This document shows positions 20,091 through 32,493 of a stretch of DNA of 64,000 nt, piece after piece (the stretch's first letter is position 1; each line of letters starts with the position of its first letter). The notes beneath the pieces are model-generated. The model was given only the letters and a program-made list of their open reading frames with translations, was not told where the DNA came from and did no database searches. The translations under genes and the position numbers were made by a program. Origin of the DNA: Bryoerythrophyllum caledonicum (lineage: Eukaryota > Streptophyta > Bryopsida > Pottiales > Pottiaceae); assembly GCA_963971425.1 (NCBI GenBank), contig OZ020525.1:10027560-10091559 (forward strand), read 5' to 3'.

Positions 20091-23000
20091 TTACTTGTTC
20101 CGCGGTCGCGACCCCGGCGGAGTCGACGCATTGCGCCCGTGACTCGTCGAGGTCGTCACGACTTTGCACGCCTGCTCCAGCATCGCCAGGAACTCGCGCA
20201 GCACAATGAACACCTTGAGCGGCTGCTGCGTCGTCAGTTTCGTCGCGTCGGCCTCGCCATAGAAATATACACTGAGGTCCTTTACACTCGCTAACACTAG
20301 GTCCAGGTCCCGCTGCACGGATGTCACTTGCGCCTCCGCGTCCGCGAGAAAGCGCTGCAGCTTCTCCCTGAAGACGTCGTCCGCCACGTCGTGGGAGGAG
20401 GCGAGGTTTTCTGAGGTTTTGGAGGAGACGAGTTTTTCGGTTTCTTGGAGTCCGGAGTGGAGTTTGGCGACCGCGAGGCGGAGGGCTTGGATGTCGAGAG
20501 CGCCGGCTTTGCGGACGTGGCTGAGTTCGGCGGGGATGCCGCGGACGACTTCCATGCCGATCTTGCGGAAGTCGTGATCCGGAGTCGTGGAGTCGACGTC
20601 GTGCTCGAACTCGAAGCGCGCGAAGTGCGAGAGAGGCGAGGAAGGAGACGCGGGCGTGGTGCACACGGAGCTGCTGCTGGACGGCGTGGACGGGTCGTGG
20701 AGGCTGCTGGCCATGCGAGCGGCGCGCGCGCCTTCCGCCTTGATGATTTCTTGGATCACGAAGTGGAGGAGCGTCGTCTTGCCGTCGACGCCTTTCACGT
20801 CGGCCAGCTTCAGGAGCGTGTCGAGCTTGAAGGCTTTTGCGTCGCCGCGGAACGTGCCGGTGTTGAGGCGGTTGCCGGTCTTCAGGACGGCTTCCAGGAG
20901 TTTCGTGAAGGTGCGGCTCCCTTTCAGCTCCTTGCAGGCCATCTGGAAAAGAATGGAGAAGCTGTTAGGATTCCGGTCACACGAACGTTGCGTTGCAGAG
21001 TAAGTCGGTGTTTCGGATTATGATTAGTTAGGAGTTCTGTTACCTCGAGAGTCGTGATCGTGTCCTGGATATGGTGTAGGTCTTCGGCGTAAGACGCCTT
21101 GTAATGCATGGCGTGCAGGCGCTCAAACGCGCTCGGGATTTGGAGGATTCCGAGGATGAAGCCGTCTGCAGGACCGAGGAGCGTTGCGTCGCCTTGAAAC
21201 TCGTGAAATTTGGTAGCCTCTTCCTCCGTGGGAGCCATCTTCACGAGGATCTCCAAAACTTCCTGACTAAGACCATCACCTGCAAACAAGTCTTGGAAAT
21301 CAGCTCAAATTTCGGGAACATGCAGTCAGAGCTCACATGAAACTGACTTACCTTCGAGCAAAGCGTCGCAGACTTCGATTCTTGATAAGCCGCGCGCACG
21401 GAGCTGTATAGCGATGTTGTGAGCTTTCCTAGGATCCAGGATTTCGATCCGCTCGGCAGCTACGGGTGTGAAGGGGGACTTCATGACGCAATCGCTGTCG
21501 GAGCCTGCTTTTGCCGCTACGCCGAACAAACTCTCGATCATTTCTTCGTCCAATCTGCAAACACGAAACGCATCAGAACTTCGTCACTGTTTCTGAGCTG
21601 CAAGGGACGTGCATTGTGCGAGGACTTACTCCATAGAGTCGCCGATGTTGTCCCACACCATCGTCTTCTGCGACTCCGGCTTCAGCTTGTCCCAGTGCAG
21701 AGGCCTCATCTTCGACTGGGTCCGTCGTGGAGGCCGAGGCTCCATCCGAAACTCCTCTGCATTCTCTAGTCGTCCAGGGAGAATCAATGGTGGTAACCTC
21801 TTGCAGGGAAGAGTTGGAAATGGTGGAGGAGAAGGAGGCGGCGTTGGAGGCAGTGTAAGTTTCCTGCTTCCATTGTCTGAAAGCGGTGGAGGAGATGGAG
21901 GCGGAGTGAGCTGAGGTGGTGGAGGAGAAGGAGGCGGCGTGGACTTTCTAAAGGGGAGAGATGGAGGTGGTGGAGGCGACGGAGGCTGTAGGAATCTATT
22001 GCAAGGGAGAGTAGGGAATGGCGGGGGAGGAGGTGGTGGTGGTGGTGGTGGTGGTGGAGGAGGAGCCATTTTAGGAGATGAAGATGGAGGTGAGGGCTGG
22101 AAGGGGACAGGAAGTGGAGGAGGAGGAGCAGACGGGCAGTAGCTCCCAACGGACCACTTCGTCTCTGCTTGCTTCATAGCCATCCGGAGCTCGATCAACG
22201 TCTTCTCTTGGATCTCGTCCAAGCTGACAGGGAGAGGGAGAGGCGGAGGAGGTGTGGACGGCGGAACAACGAAGGTAGGAAAGCCATTGCTCTGCGCAGA
22301 GAGGCGAGAGGGTTTCTGCGTCCACGGTGCGAGAGAGAAGTTGCCGTAAGCGAACTTCGGGGAGTAGGAGTGTTTCGGAGACGACGGCAACGAGTCCGGC
22401 TTTGTTTCCACCGCACCGATGCCCTTGCTCAAGGATTCCACTCTCACGTCTGCTTTCAATCCTACGCTTGCACCCGAAGGTTGTGATTCAGGTTTATGGT
22501 GAGACGCAGGAAGCGAGAGCGTGCGCAGCGTCCAAGTGCTCGGATTCTCCACCTCCGGCGCCGCAGTCATGGTGTGTGACCTGCTGATCGACCCGAGCAA
22601 GCTCGCCGACTCGCTTTCGGGCCTCTTCTTCCTCGGTTGCGGCACTCTAGAGAAGATGTCCAGGTTGTCGAAATCCGAGCTGCTGTACCGCACTCCCATC
22701 TGCGACCCTTCCTCCGTGTAGAACACTTCGCCCTCCACGCTCTCGCCCAGGCTGCTGTTCCAGTTGAACCCCCCAGACATGTTCTTGTTGCGAGTCCCCT
22801 CCACGACATGCTTGTCGCGCGTGACGATGGGGATGCCATGCTCAAGAACCTCTGTAGTGTCCGCATTCTCGAATCCTTTCGCCTGGTTCAAATCTGCCAG
22901 TACTAGCTGCCCTTTCGTGCTCCCTACCGCTTCCTCCTCGTCGACTTTGGGGTTTCTGGTGCCATTCGCAGAGAAGAGCTCCCTCTGCTCCTTCAACGCC

Positions 23001-23182
23001 CTCTGGAACGCGCGCTTCTTGTACCAGAAAAAGACGAGGGCGATCAAGGCGAGCACCAGAAAGACTATGAGTATGCCTACAATGCCTATCCATGAAATGT
23101 TGTAGGAGGGCACGGCCACGGCCCCCGCTGGAGATGATGCAGATGACGCTTTCACAGGAGTCCCCCCCGTCGAGTTTGACAT
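20091..23182 (-). CDS. Class I formin (actin nucleator), membrane-anchored
   Basis: Four coding exons join in phase: 23182-21630, 21554-21352, 21279-21044 and 20942-20091, giving 947 aa. Formins nucleate and processively elongate actin filaments; plant class I members are anchored in the plasma membrane. Residues about 27-50 form one transmembrane helix followed by a KKR stop-transfer cluster. A long variable region leads to proline-rich FH1 tracts (roughly 310-490, with runs of up to about 13 prolines). The FH2 domain starts near RPLHWDKLKPES and runs through LDPRKAHNIAI, GNRLNTGTFRGDAKAFKLD and DGKTTLLHFVIQEI. Oddly, the extracellular part is only about 26 residues with no clear signal peptide; an in-frame stop upstream of ATG 23182 fixes the start unless a 5' exon exists. 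The C-terminal tail is short and basic. Neighbours: cysteine synthase upstream on the same strand. Confidence 0.93.
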
Positions 23183-25244
23183 GGTTCCAAGTGTTTCATA
23201 GTTTCAGTTCGCGTCTCCTGAATCAGCAAAGAGGAAAGCGCGCCACTTGACATACTCTAGTACCTGTGAGCAAAGAAGGGCAATAGACTCTCAGTTCCGT
23301 TCCAGCGTACACATTCTACAGGACTTGCCAGGATGTCCGGCGCATTTCACAGAATTCGTAATTTGCTCGAATTCCTTGCTGAACTCAACACGGGGAGTTT
23401 CTCATCGAGTTCGCAATCGAAGAGCGGAGATTGCATTGTGCGCAATGGAGAAAGAGAATGAAGGAATGTCCCGTTTGCGAAACCTAGCGACGCCACAGAT
23501 GGGATCTGCTAAATCTATCACAGATCTAGGTGATCTTCTCATTACCTGCATTGCAACGCTGAGAAAGGGAGGAAGAGAGATAGAAAATCACCCTCAGATT
23601 TGCGAAAGGAAACACGGCGATCATCGGATGCACTAGCGACGCCTTACGTTCTCAAGAAACCTGGACTTGGAGCACTGGCCATCCACTCGTCGGCGTCCAT
23701 CTGCACTCCCCTTTCGCATGATCCACCACGGAGCCGCCTCTCTCAACCCCCGCCCCCGCCAATGTGGTTTCCGGGTAGGTCTGCGAATCGTAGCAGCGCC
23801 ACCAACGACCACTGCGAATCCAGGAGGTAGGTCCTTTTCCCCCAACCTTCCCTCTCTCCTTCCCCCTCCTGCTCGGAGTCACATCTCTAGAAAGATGCAA
23901 ATATATTTCCCATGCTACGGTAGTTCAGCTCACCCCACGATATGTTACTTTCACGTGGAATGCATCTCTTCTGGAAGAGTTAGGACGATGACTATTGGTA
24001 CGAGTTCACTTCAGAATATGGTACGCTTTGTACATTTTCTTTCAAGATCATCAATGCTCACCACCAACAGACAGGCCGGATGGATGTTCACGCATCGGAT
24101 TCACCGTCGTGAGCGTCTTCTTCTCTATCTCAACATGTCTTCCCGCCACGATATTTCATCAGCGACAGTAGATCTATCAACGAAAATCATGGTATTGCAA
24201 TTATAGTGTTTTACCCTGCTGAGCAAAAGTTCTACTGTTTTCAGTGATTTACTGCGGCGATGGTGTAATGGCAGCCATTGAACTTGCATGCACGCGTTCA
24301 CGGTGCTGCTCTGGTGAACCAGTGACCTGAATTCCAAATCTGGGAGGTCAACTGAAGGTACGTGCTCGAATTCCCGACATGTTCTCATTCTCACTTACCG
24401 CGGATTCACTGAACAAGGATGTCTTGGCGGATGCAGGACCGGTGCAGTGAAGAATTAATTGAGTTCTACCAAAACGGGTGGACAGCTGTTGGAAGACGCA
24501 AACATTACTATAAGCTTCAATGAGGGGAGACTCAAACAGGCGAGTACCTAAGTTCAGCATATCACATATATTATTGCATTAATGATGATAAAAGTTTCCG
24601 CTGAAGGTTTGTTTTCATGTGTGACCAGAAAGCCAAAGAAAACCAAAAATAGTCCACTGGAGGAAGGTTCATTCATCCACAACGCGTCCAAGCACTTTCA
24701 CTCCCGGTCTAGGAATAGCCTTCTCTTCACGCGTTTGCAAATTTAGGCTGCCACCTTTACTGTACCATGCCTACCTTGGACTGTTCTAGAACCCTGACAG
24801 ACGTGGGCACTACTCGCTCTCCTTGTCCCATTTACTAAATTCGCAGAAAAAACGCAGAATCTGCTGCAGCAAGGATAGGCACGACGGCGATATACAAGTG
24901 AAACAGCGTGCGGAGCCTCCTTGTGCCCAAAATGGTGTGTCGCAATGAAGACTCCGCTTGGGAAGGATTGTTACGAAGAGGCACCTTCATCGCGGAGCTC
25001 CGTTAAACCGTCGGTGTCCATGATCTTCACAGGCAAGTGACAAGGAGCTGCTGCTAGGAAAAAAAACTCAGCCAACAGCTCTCTGTGAGCTATCTCCTTC
25101 AAACAAGATGTAAAATACTTCTTTGAGATAATCTGGTAAGTAAAGAGCTCCTTATATTGTTACATGATACACCAAGCCGCTATAACAGGATCTGTCGTTC
25201 TTCAAGAGGAAGAGTCGACTTCCAAACCTAAAAAAAAACCTAAT
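23183..25244. other. Formin upstream region and intergenic DNA
   Basis: This 2-kb stretch separates the formin start from the 3' end of the cysteine synthase gene. Part of it (23183-23900) is GC-rich and pyrimidine/purine-skewed like a leader or promoter. Several short ORFs exist, the longest on the plus strand at 23667-24206, but they lack an ATG start, domains or splice support. I see no RNA gene. Confidence 0.5.
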
Positions 25245-27757
25245 CTACACCTCTGGCGTCATGGCCTCTGCTTCATCTCGGATCGATTGGAAGAGCACTG
25301 AAGACAGGTACCGCTCTCCGAAGCTGGGAAGAATCACCTGCGCAAAGAAACCACACTGGCTCAGGAGCTATATAGGTACGTCGAAGATGAAAAGCACTGA
25401 AACGCAACCACAAGATTTAGAGAAAAATATAAATGTGAGGGTTCCATACAGCGATCAGTTTGCCCTTGTACTCTGGCCTCTTGGCAACCTGGATGGCGGC
25501 AGCTGTAGCGGCTCCAGAGGAAATTCCGACCTGCAGCTCAAAATGGTAAGATTCATGAATCGTGCGGAACTCATTTCTTTAGTGGGCTAACGAGAGAAGA
25601 ACGTCTGGTCGCAGTAGTATTGAAGCCTCACTTTGAGTAGTTGCCCCGTGTCTACAAGTTTGATAAAATAGATTCTCATTGCTGAATGAAGAACCTTGAC
25701 TTGAAATTGATTACTCAGTAGATGAGTGTTGAAACCAACCTTGACTTACGGAATTGTGAAAATTAACGGAAATCAGCGAGCAGGATTTCAGAGGCAGTAA
25801 AACAGATGCACTCACCAGCAAACCTTCCTTCATCGCAAGCTGCTTAGCCATCTCCACAGCATCGTTGCTGGAAATCTGGAACAACCAGAAAATGTAGGGT
25901 GAGCCAGGAATCAAACATTCAGATATGAAGCCAACAAGATCTCAGAAGCTCCAGATGAAACAGAAAGAAACCTGGATGATTTCGTCGAGAACCTCCACAT
26001 CCAAAATTCCAGGTATGAAACCTGCTCCAATGCCCTGAATCTTGTGAGGCCCTGCCAAAGAAATGTGTTAGATTCCTACTTGAAATCAGCCTGCACAAAC
26101 TAGATACTGAAGCAAAAACGTATATCCAAGTGATTGGTTGTTTCTTAGCCCTGTACCTGGCTTGCCTCCTGAAAGGACGCTGCTCTCAGTTGGCTCCACA
26201 CCAATAATCTGTAAAATGGAAAATGTCAAAAATACGTCAAATGAATCCTATTCCTTTATTTACTTCTAGAGACTCATCTGAGGTTTAATGAGCGATGGGA
26301 ATGGACATCATGAAAATGCTGACCTTGACATTAGGGTTTTTGCTTTTCAAGTAGCGCCCGGCTCCAGTTACAGTTCCACCAGTGCCAATGCCAGCAATCA
26401 GTACGTCCACCTTCCCTGCTGTGTCTTCCCAGATCTCAGGTCCAGTGGTCTCAAAGTGCACCTTCACCACAGGAACAAAAACTGAAGTTATTTTAGCATA
26501 GAACTAGTTCTAAAATCATATTCCTAATTCTTCTTCCGGTAAGACTGTACAGGTAACTCTAGGAAATTATGGTTTTAGGGTTGGCAGACTGTACAGATTA
26601 ACTCTGTAAGCTCAGGCTTGGGAATACCTTGGGGTTGGCAGGATTCTCAAACTGCTGGAGCATGTAGGAGTTGGGCGTCTTCTTGACGATCTCCTCGGCC
26701 TTCTGCACGGCGGCCTTCATGCCCTTGGCGGGGTCCGTGAGCACGAGCTCCGCGCCGAACGCGCGGAGCAGGATGCGCCGCTCCATGCTCATGGACGCCG
26801 GCATCGTCAGGACCAGCTTGTACCCCTTCGCGGCCGCGATGAACGCCAGCCCGATTCCCGTGTTGCCACTCGTCGGCTCCACCAACGTCGTCTGCAAAAC
26901 ATGATCAAAATTGGTAAGATGGTTGTAATCTAGAGGATGCTCCCAATGCCAGTGTTGCCACAGATCTTTGCATTCTACAAGAGAGCTTTAGAAGAAGGTC
27001 ACAATGCCAGTGTTGCCGCATTAATGTTCTGGATCAAGCGTCTGGTTACGTGTAGACGGGGACACAAAAGAATGGCAGCGTAGATCGACTAATTCAGTGG
27101 CAGATACCTTTCCAGGGGTAATGGCACCCTTGCCCTCCGCATCACTGATCATGCTGAACCCAATCCTGCACAGGCAGAAACAACAACCTGATGACGCTTT
27201 GACGAATCTCAAATCAATGGCGAATCGTCCCCTGATCAAAGACATCCAACAATACCCAGGTTTTTCTAGACGAACCTGTCCTTGACACTGCAGCAGGGCT
27301 CCATGATCTCCAATTTGGCGGCGATGTTGGCCACGCACCCTTCCACCACCGTGTTGAGGTACACCATCGGCGTCTTGCCAATCAGCTGCCATAAACCCCC
27401 CCAAAAAAAACCTCAAAAAACAGGGCAAGACGGAAAAAAAAAACTGAATTCCCCAAGTGCAATCACGGAACCTCAAACCCCATGACATTGACAGAGACCA
27501 ATCCACAGATGTCATACCTGGGTGACATCGTCGGCGATGTTCATCTCGAGCTCCTTCTCGACGTCCACGGACACGGCCTGGCTCACCACCGAGGCGCGCG
27601 CCCAATTCACACCCTGAGCCTGGGTTGCCGCCTTGAGGCGCATCCCCGCCATGGCGGAGTGCAGTTTTACGCTCCGCGATGTCGCCGAGTGGGCGCCTTG
27701 GGGCGTGGGTGCAATGCAGCCCACCGCCACATTGGTCGCTTGCCGCAGCGCCGCCAT
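25245..27757 (-). CDS. Cysteine synthase / O-acetylserine (thiol) lyase, probably plastidial
   Basis: This enzyme makes cysteine from O-acetylserine and sulfide using pyridoxal phosphate. Ten exons join in phase (27757-27518, 27385-27276, 27165-27108, 26891-26628, 26461-26324, 26208-26157, 26051-25972, 25875-25816, 25530-25450, 25337-25245) to give 391 aa. The first ~60 residues are Ala/Arg/Ser-rich with few acids, like a plastid (or mitochondrial) transit peptide. The PLP lysine is K115 in SVKDR. The substrate loop TSGNTG is at 143-148 and the phosphate-binding GTGGT at 250-254. The loop [16 protein letters not shown], which contacts serine acetyltransferase in this family, is intact. ATG 27757 was chosen; a GTG three codons earlier is not a likely start. 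All family landmarks are present, so I judge it functional. Confidence 0.96.
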
Positions 27758-27766
27758 CGTGTGCAC

Positions 27767-28969
27767 AATTCGGAGCGAGCGAGCGCGATGCTCGAAGCGA
27801 AGGAAAGGTGTTGGGGTTTAGTGGAGATTTGGGGAGCTTTTGTGAGTGCGAGAGAGAGAGAGAAAGTATAGGACGTAAATAGATAAGAGAGAACATCATC
27901 TACGTGACTGGTACATTTCATACTCGGTCTAGAGAGGTGTGATGGTGGAAAGGATGGTGGATTCTTCCTGTTGATCACAATGAGTATCATAGTACTCTAA
28001 ATTTTATTGTTTAGTAGAGAAGTTTTTAGCTCTTGATGAATGTTTTTACCAACCATGTTGACAATGATCACCCTCTTGAAGTAGTGTAGATAGTCGAACT
28101 CTCAGTAAAAATCTTTACTAAGTACCACATAAAATTTAGTGTAGTGGCTTCATGGGAGTATCAATGTACTTTGACTATTTTTACACCATTGTTTCCTTGC
28201 ACATTAAATTTCAATGTGCTTATGTATACGTAACTGACATCACAATGGTATAAGATTTGAACCTCATGTAATGGAAAACTTTGACACCAAGTGAAGTCGA
28301 AGATTTGTCTATGCTCTCTACGTAGGGGAGTAAAAAATGTCGCTCTTCTTTATATAGTAAAAGCTTTTGAAATTTGTGAGCATGAGATTTTATGAATCTA
28401 GTTGAAGATCTTATATGTGGAAATTGGAATTTTTCTTCATTTTTCTTTCCACTCTAAAGAATCAGCTTGAAAGTGTGGGGGTGAGTATACGAGTGACAAA
28501 AGAGTAATATTTCTGAATGGAAAAGAGAGGGTTTCTGTGGGTAATCTTGAGATATTTGTGAATTAGAATCACGGGTAAAATAGTGTGGACACCCAAGATT
28601 CTTGCTGAAATGGGGTCCACATTGGCTAGGCAGCCAATGGGAGAGGCCTACAGCTTTGCAGGGGGGCATATTCATTGCACCTGGTCATGTTATCCAGTTA
28701 GAAAGCATCTCTGGACCATACAAGTGGGTCAGTTTCCTACAGAATTTATCCCCAATGGAGAGAATGTCCGAATTTTTTTGGAAGATTCAAGATATTTGAG
28801 TAGGTGATACCTATGTAATGTTGATAGGTGATACCTATGAAATGCCCGTTAGATGCATCAGTGATATATTTATTTAGTACAGGGGACATGTCTCCGTTGA
28901 AAAGATATTACAAATCATTATGAGTTTTAAATTGATTTGAAATCTTTGTGACCTTCTTTGATACTTTGC
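27767..28969. repeat. Intergenic DNA with degenerate TTAA-family remnants
   Basis: The segment upstream of the cysteine synthase gene has a (ga)n-rich leader (27840-27865). After about 28240 it contains a diverged, reversed TTAA-family fragment (tttgacaccaagtgaagtcg near 28285, tctacgtaggg near 28318). It ends with gtgatacctatg repeats (28806-28870) like those at 10.3 and 54.5 kb. No gene is seen. Confidence 0.5.
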
Positions 28970-28973
28970 TTAA

Positions 28974-29781
28974 CCCCTAAAGGACCGATGTCCCCTCGGG
29001 GGACGTTTTGAGTTTCGGTAAGGTACCACATTCTCAATTCTAGGCTTTATTTTCTGAGATTTTTTACTGAATGGACAACTTTTGATTAGCTTTGCGTAGA
29101 CACAAATTTTGTAGAATTCTGACTTACGGTTCAAAAGTTACAATTTATTTTCACTTACATATACAAATAGTGTAAGCAGTTTAGTGTGACATATCACAAA
29201 TACTGTCACCAAACTTTAATAACTTCTAAATTCTATAGAAATTCAAGTTTTTGTCCATTTAAAAGAAAGAAAATGTCCTCTTGGAAAGGAAATTGAGATC
29301 TTTGCATCTACCGTACGGATTTGTGAATTTCAAATATTTGAGAAGGATATGATATATGCAAAATATAAAGTGTATTGTTGATTCTCGGCACATAGTTGCA
29401 TTGCAGGATTTTTTAGGACATCTTCTAGACCTCTTCTACTTCTAAAATTTGGTGCACATGTGCCTAACATGATCCTTTTCAAGTTAACACGATAAATTCA
29501 CGGCCCGTAGTGCAAAAAGTTGCCATAGAAGGTGGTCGAAGTTTGTTGAAGGTGTATAGTATGACCTCAAAAAAAATTTATGTCGCACTTCAAAGGCTAA
29601 TATCTTTCAATCCGTGCGGTCAAACCTACCAAATTTTTTACCACACACTCTCATACAAGTCTAGTACAAGATCCTACGGTTTAATTTTCAAAAAATTGAT
29701 TTGAATCATTCTGTGTTGAATGTGTTGAAAATGGCAGTTTTGGAGTGTTTTTGAGGAAAAACTGCCTTGGTCCTTTAGGGG
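28974..29781. mobile_element. TTAA-family element, both ends intact (808 bp)
   Basis: TTAA at 28970-28973 and 29782-29785 flanks CCCCTAAAGGACC on the left and its exact complement GGTCCTTTAGGGG on the right. Next to the left end is a small GC stem, gtcccctcggggga. There is no ORF long enough for a transposase. This is one of the two cleanest complete copies in the window. A further diverged fragment follows at about 29786-29990. Confidence 0.9.
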
Positions 29782-30619
29782 TTAACTTCTAAATTCCCAA
29801 GAGTGCCCTTGGGGGACATGTATAGGTTTGAGCAGTTTCCTATGGTGTCACTTTATAACATTCTTCTTCAAAATTTCTAATGTAGATGTACACTACCAAA
29901 AGCTTTGCGGGAGTACAATTTTTTTGTATAAAAATTGTGTTGCCCAAAGTAGTTTATTAGGAAGGTGAGGGCAGTTTTGGTGTAAGAAAGTCTTAGGAAT
30001 TTACGGGTTCAATGTGATTACGGTACGCTACAAATTAGGGTTTGTGATGATAATATCAAAGGTGACATGAAGGAGCGTACTCTTGTACACATGACTTGAA
30101 ACAAAACATAATCCTTGGATCTTACCACATAACATGTGGAAGAAGATTTAAGGCCTACACACAAGAAAACGTGCAACAATAATGAATGCTTCACAAGGTC
30201 TACTACAACGCTCCCATGTTGCACATTTCTACAATCTAAGGCTTGGAAGTCAATCTCATCCTACTCTATCCAACATGTAAAATGATTTGCATTTTCAGAT
30301 TGAAAAAAAGTGCACTCGAGCAAATTACAACAAAAACCATCTTGGTTGCCAAACTACTCATCAAAGTTCATTGATCTACCCAGACCACATGTGATAAAAT
30401 ACCACAAGTAAAGATGTACATAGACATGGTCACATGAAGCATTCGAGAATTGTATATGCCACAAAATATTTACAATCTATGACAAAGGATTTCCACCCTG
30501 ATGTACAAGGATATGCCCGTTAACATATGTAGGTCATGTGACCAGCCATAATGCCTCATTGACCATCAAACAACATGGAATTCAAGCAGACCTTATAGTT
30601 TCACAAAACCTTGAGGGAC

Positions 30620-31103
30620 TTAGTTTTCGTAAATGGAGACGTCCACGGAGGAGACTATGGCAGCTTCGGGGCCGTCATCCACTGCGGTGAACGGCCCGGA
30701 AAACACAGCCTCCACTGACCCGTCATCCATGTTGCGTACCCATCCGTGCAACCCGCGCTTCTGTGCAGCCTCCACCGTCCACTTCCGGTAGAACACGCCC
30801 TGTACCATGCCTTTCACGACGACACTCACCTGCATTCCAACCCCATGATCCATCAAATGTCTCACGTGCAACAAAAACCACAGGCCCATCGGATATTTGG
30901 AAGTTACTTGCCAGTCGAGATGTTGAGGAAAGGCACCACCTCAACGTAACATGTTGAGGGCAACAATGGTAAAACTTCTAACACTGAAAGTGTGTAGGAA
31001 ATTTAGTTGGAAAAATTGTAATCCAAGATCACAAGCATAAACAAAACCTACTTTGAAAAGAGAGAGAAGAAGCAATTTAACATACTGATTCGGAATTCGA
31101 CAT
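30620..31103 (-). CDS. Acylphosphatase, unusually short
   Basis: Acylphosphatases hydrolyse acyl-phosphate bonds such as 1,3-bisphosphoglycerate. Two exons: 31103-31086 (only 18 bases, MSNSES) and 30829-30620, joined in phase 0, giving 75 aa. The catalytic loop VQGVFYR supplies the phosphate-binding Arg, and GWVRN supplies the catalytic Asn. The family is normally about 90-100 aa. Here the segment after GSVEAVFSG is compressed: the helix that usually follows A-V-D-E is shortened by roughly a dozen residues before GPEAAIV, and the C-terminus ends at SIYEN without the usual longer tail. That could impair the fold, or it could be a diverged active form. The tiny first exon is supported by its ATG, GT donor and matching phase, but a different upstream exon cannot be excluded. 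Confidence 0.8.
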
Positions 31104-32493
31104 CGCGACCGCAGTTGCGCTTAGATCCAGCCAATTGAAGTATACTACCTGCAGACAAAATTGTCTCAGAATGGGCTCACAATTGTATCCACATTAGGGT
31201 ATATAAGTAGTGTAAACTGTAAATTTTGGAAGGTTTGCTACTTTACCAATTAATGCAATTTTGCAAAGAAGATTCACTACACCGTTCCATGAATATAGTG
31301 TAGACCAGACTATTTGAAATTTCCTACACTAATTGAAAATTTACATGCAATTGTTGACTGACACACACTTGCTTGAAAACAAATACCCAATCAGAGCTTG
31401 GCATGCACATGCTTTGATGGAAATTAGTGTGAGTGATCTACATCAATAATCCCTCTACACTATATTCAGTGTTTAGTGTAGTTGAATGGAAGAAATTCAG
31501 ATCTGCATTATGTTTTGAATAGCTTCACATTGACATGTTAGAATACCTAAAGATAACTTAATTGCATGAATTTTTTTTGGATGATTTTTTAGCTTTTCTT
31601 TACTTGATTGTTTACTAGGACGTTCCAAAAGTTATACAAACCATAACAAAAGTTTTGTGTGTGATGAGAGAGATCAGTAATCACAGAACGATGAAGAGTC
31701 TCTTTGAAACAAATTTCAATCAAAATAGTGATGAAAATCAGGTCACATGTGTCTGAAATACGATATATCTTTAACCCTCTAAGGTAATATGGAGAAAAAG
31801 GATCCTTGTTGTGAAAAGCAATTTGTTATTATTTCATTTTATATCTATACATACATTTTTTATTCAGAACCTAAACCCTAACCCCTGAACCCTTTGTCTG
31901 CTACCACTCAATTGTCACTCCATGTGGGAAAAAAAAAAAGAGAAATCTGTGTATGAAGTATGTGTTTTACAGAACTGGGTTTAGGGTTTGCAGACATTAC
32001 AAATCCTGGAACCTCTGTTGAAACATGAAACCCAAACAAAGAAGGCCGAGCAAAGGAAACTGAAGGAAAATAAGTTTAGGGTTTACTCTCGGTTTAGGGT
32101 TTTTAAGACGTAGCTATGATCTGTTCGAATTCGAGTGTTAGCAGTAATAACCACCATGCAATGTGAAGAAAGGCAAAAAGATTTCTCAAGTAACCACGTC
32201 TTTGCAGGTCAAACACCCTAAACCCTAAACCTACAATTGCACTTGCTCGTGAAACATGAAACCCTACGAAAGAATGGTACCGATAACACTCGAGTCGATC
32301 ATGATGTCGACACTCGTCTTCTTCTGAGTCGACCTAGGTAGGGTTTAGGGTTTAGGTGGTGATGAAGAACCCTAGGGCAGCGACCTAGGTTAGGTTTAGG
32401 GTTTGGGGTAGCGACGAAAAAGCCTTTCCTGATTTCCTAGGGTTTGGGGTAGCGGTTTTGAGAGTCGCGTATCTCGAGTTGGGATTGAAGGTT
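31104..32493. repeat. AT-rich repeat DNA then telomere-like motif cluster
   Basis: 31545-31775 is a copy of part of the repeat seen at 9.77-9.98 kb. From 31868 to 32510 the plant telomere-type motif CCCTAAA/TTTAGGG recurs in at least seven places (for example near 31870, 31980, 32070, 32215, 32340, 32392 and 32490), usually as one to two repeats with degenerate spacers. No coding sequence is seen in 31104-32493. Confidence 0.65.

Noticed and set aside
20080..20664. 194-codon minus-strand and 192-codon plus-strand frames over the formin
   Set aside because: Both overlap the FH2 exon, which has unmistakable formin motifs in another frame.
21784..22149. Leu/His-rich and Gly-rich open frames
   Set aside because: Alternate-frame readings of the proline-coding FH1 repeats.
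23667..24206. 179-codon plus-strand frame between formin and cysteine synthase
   Set aside because: No ATG at its start, low-complexity content and no splice or domain support.
27021..27899. 292-codon minus-strand open frame
   Set aside because: It runs across exons and introns of the cysteine synthase in the wrong frame; the spliced model is complete.
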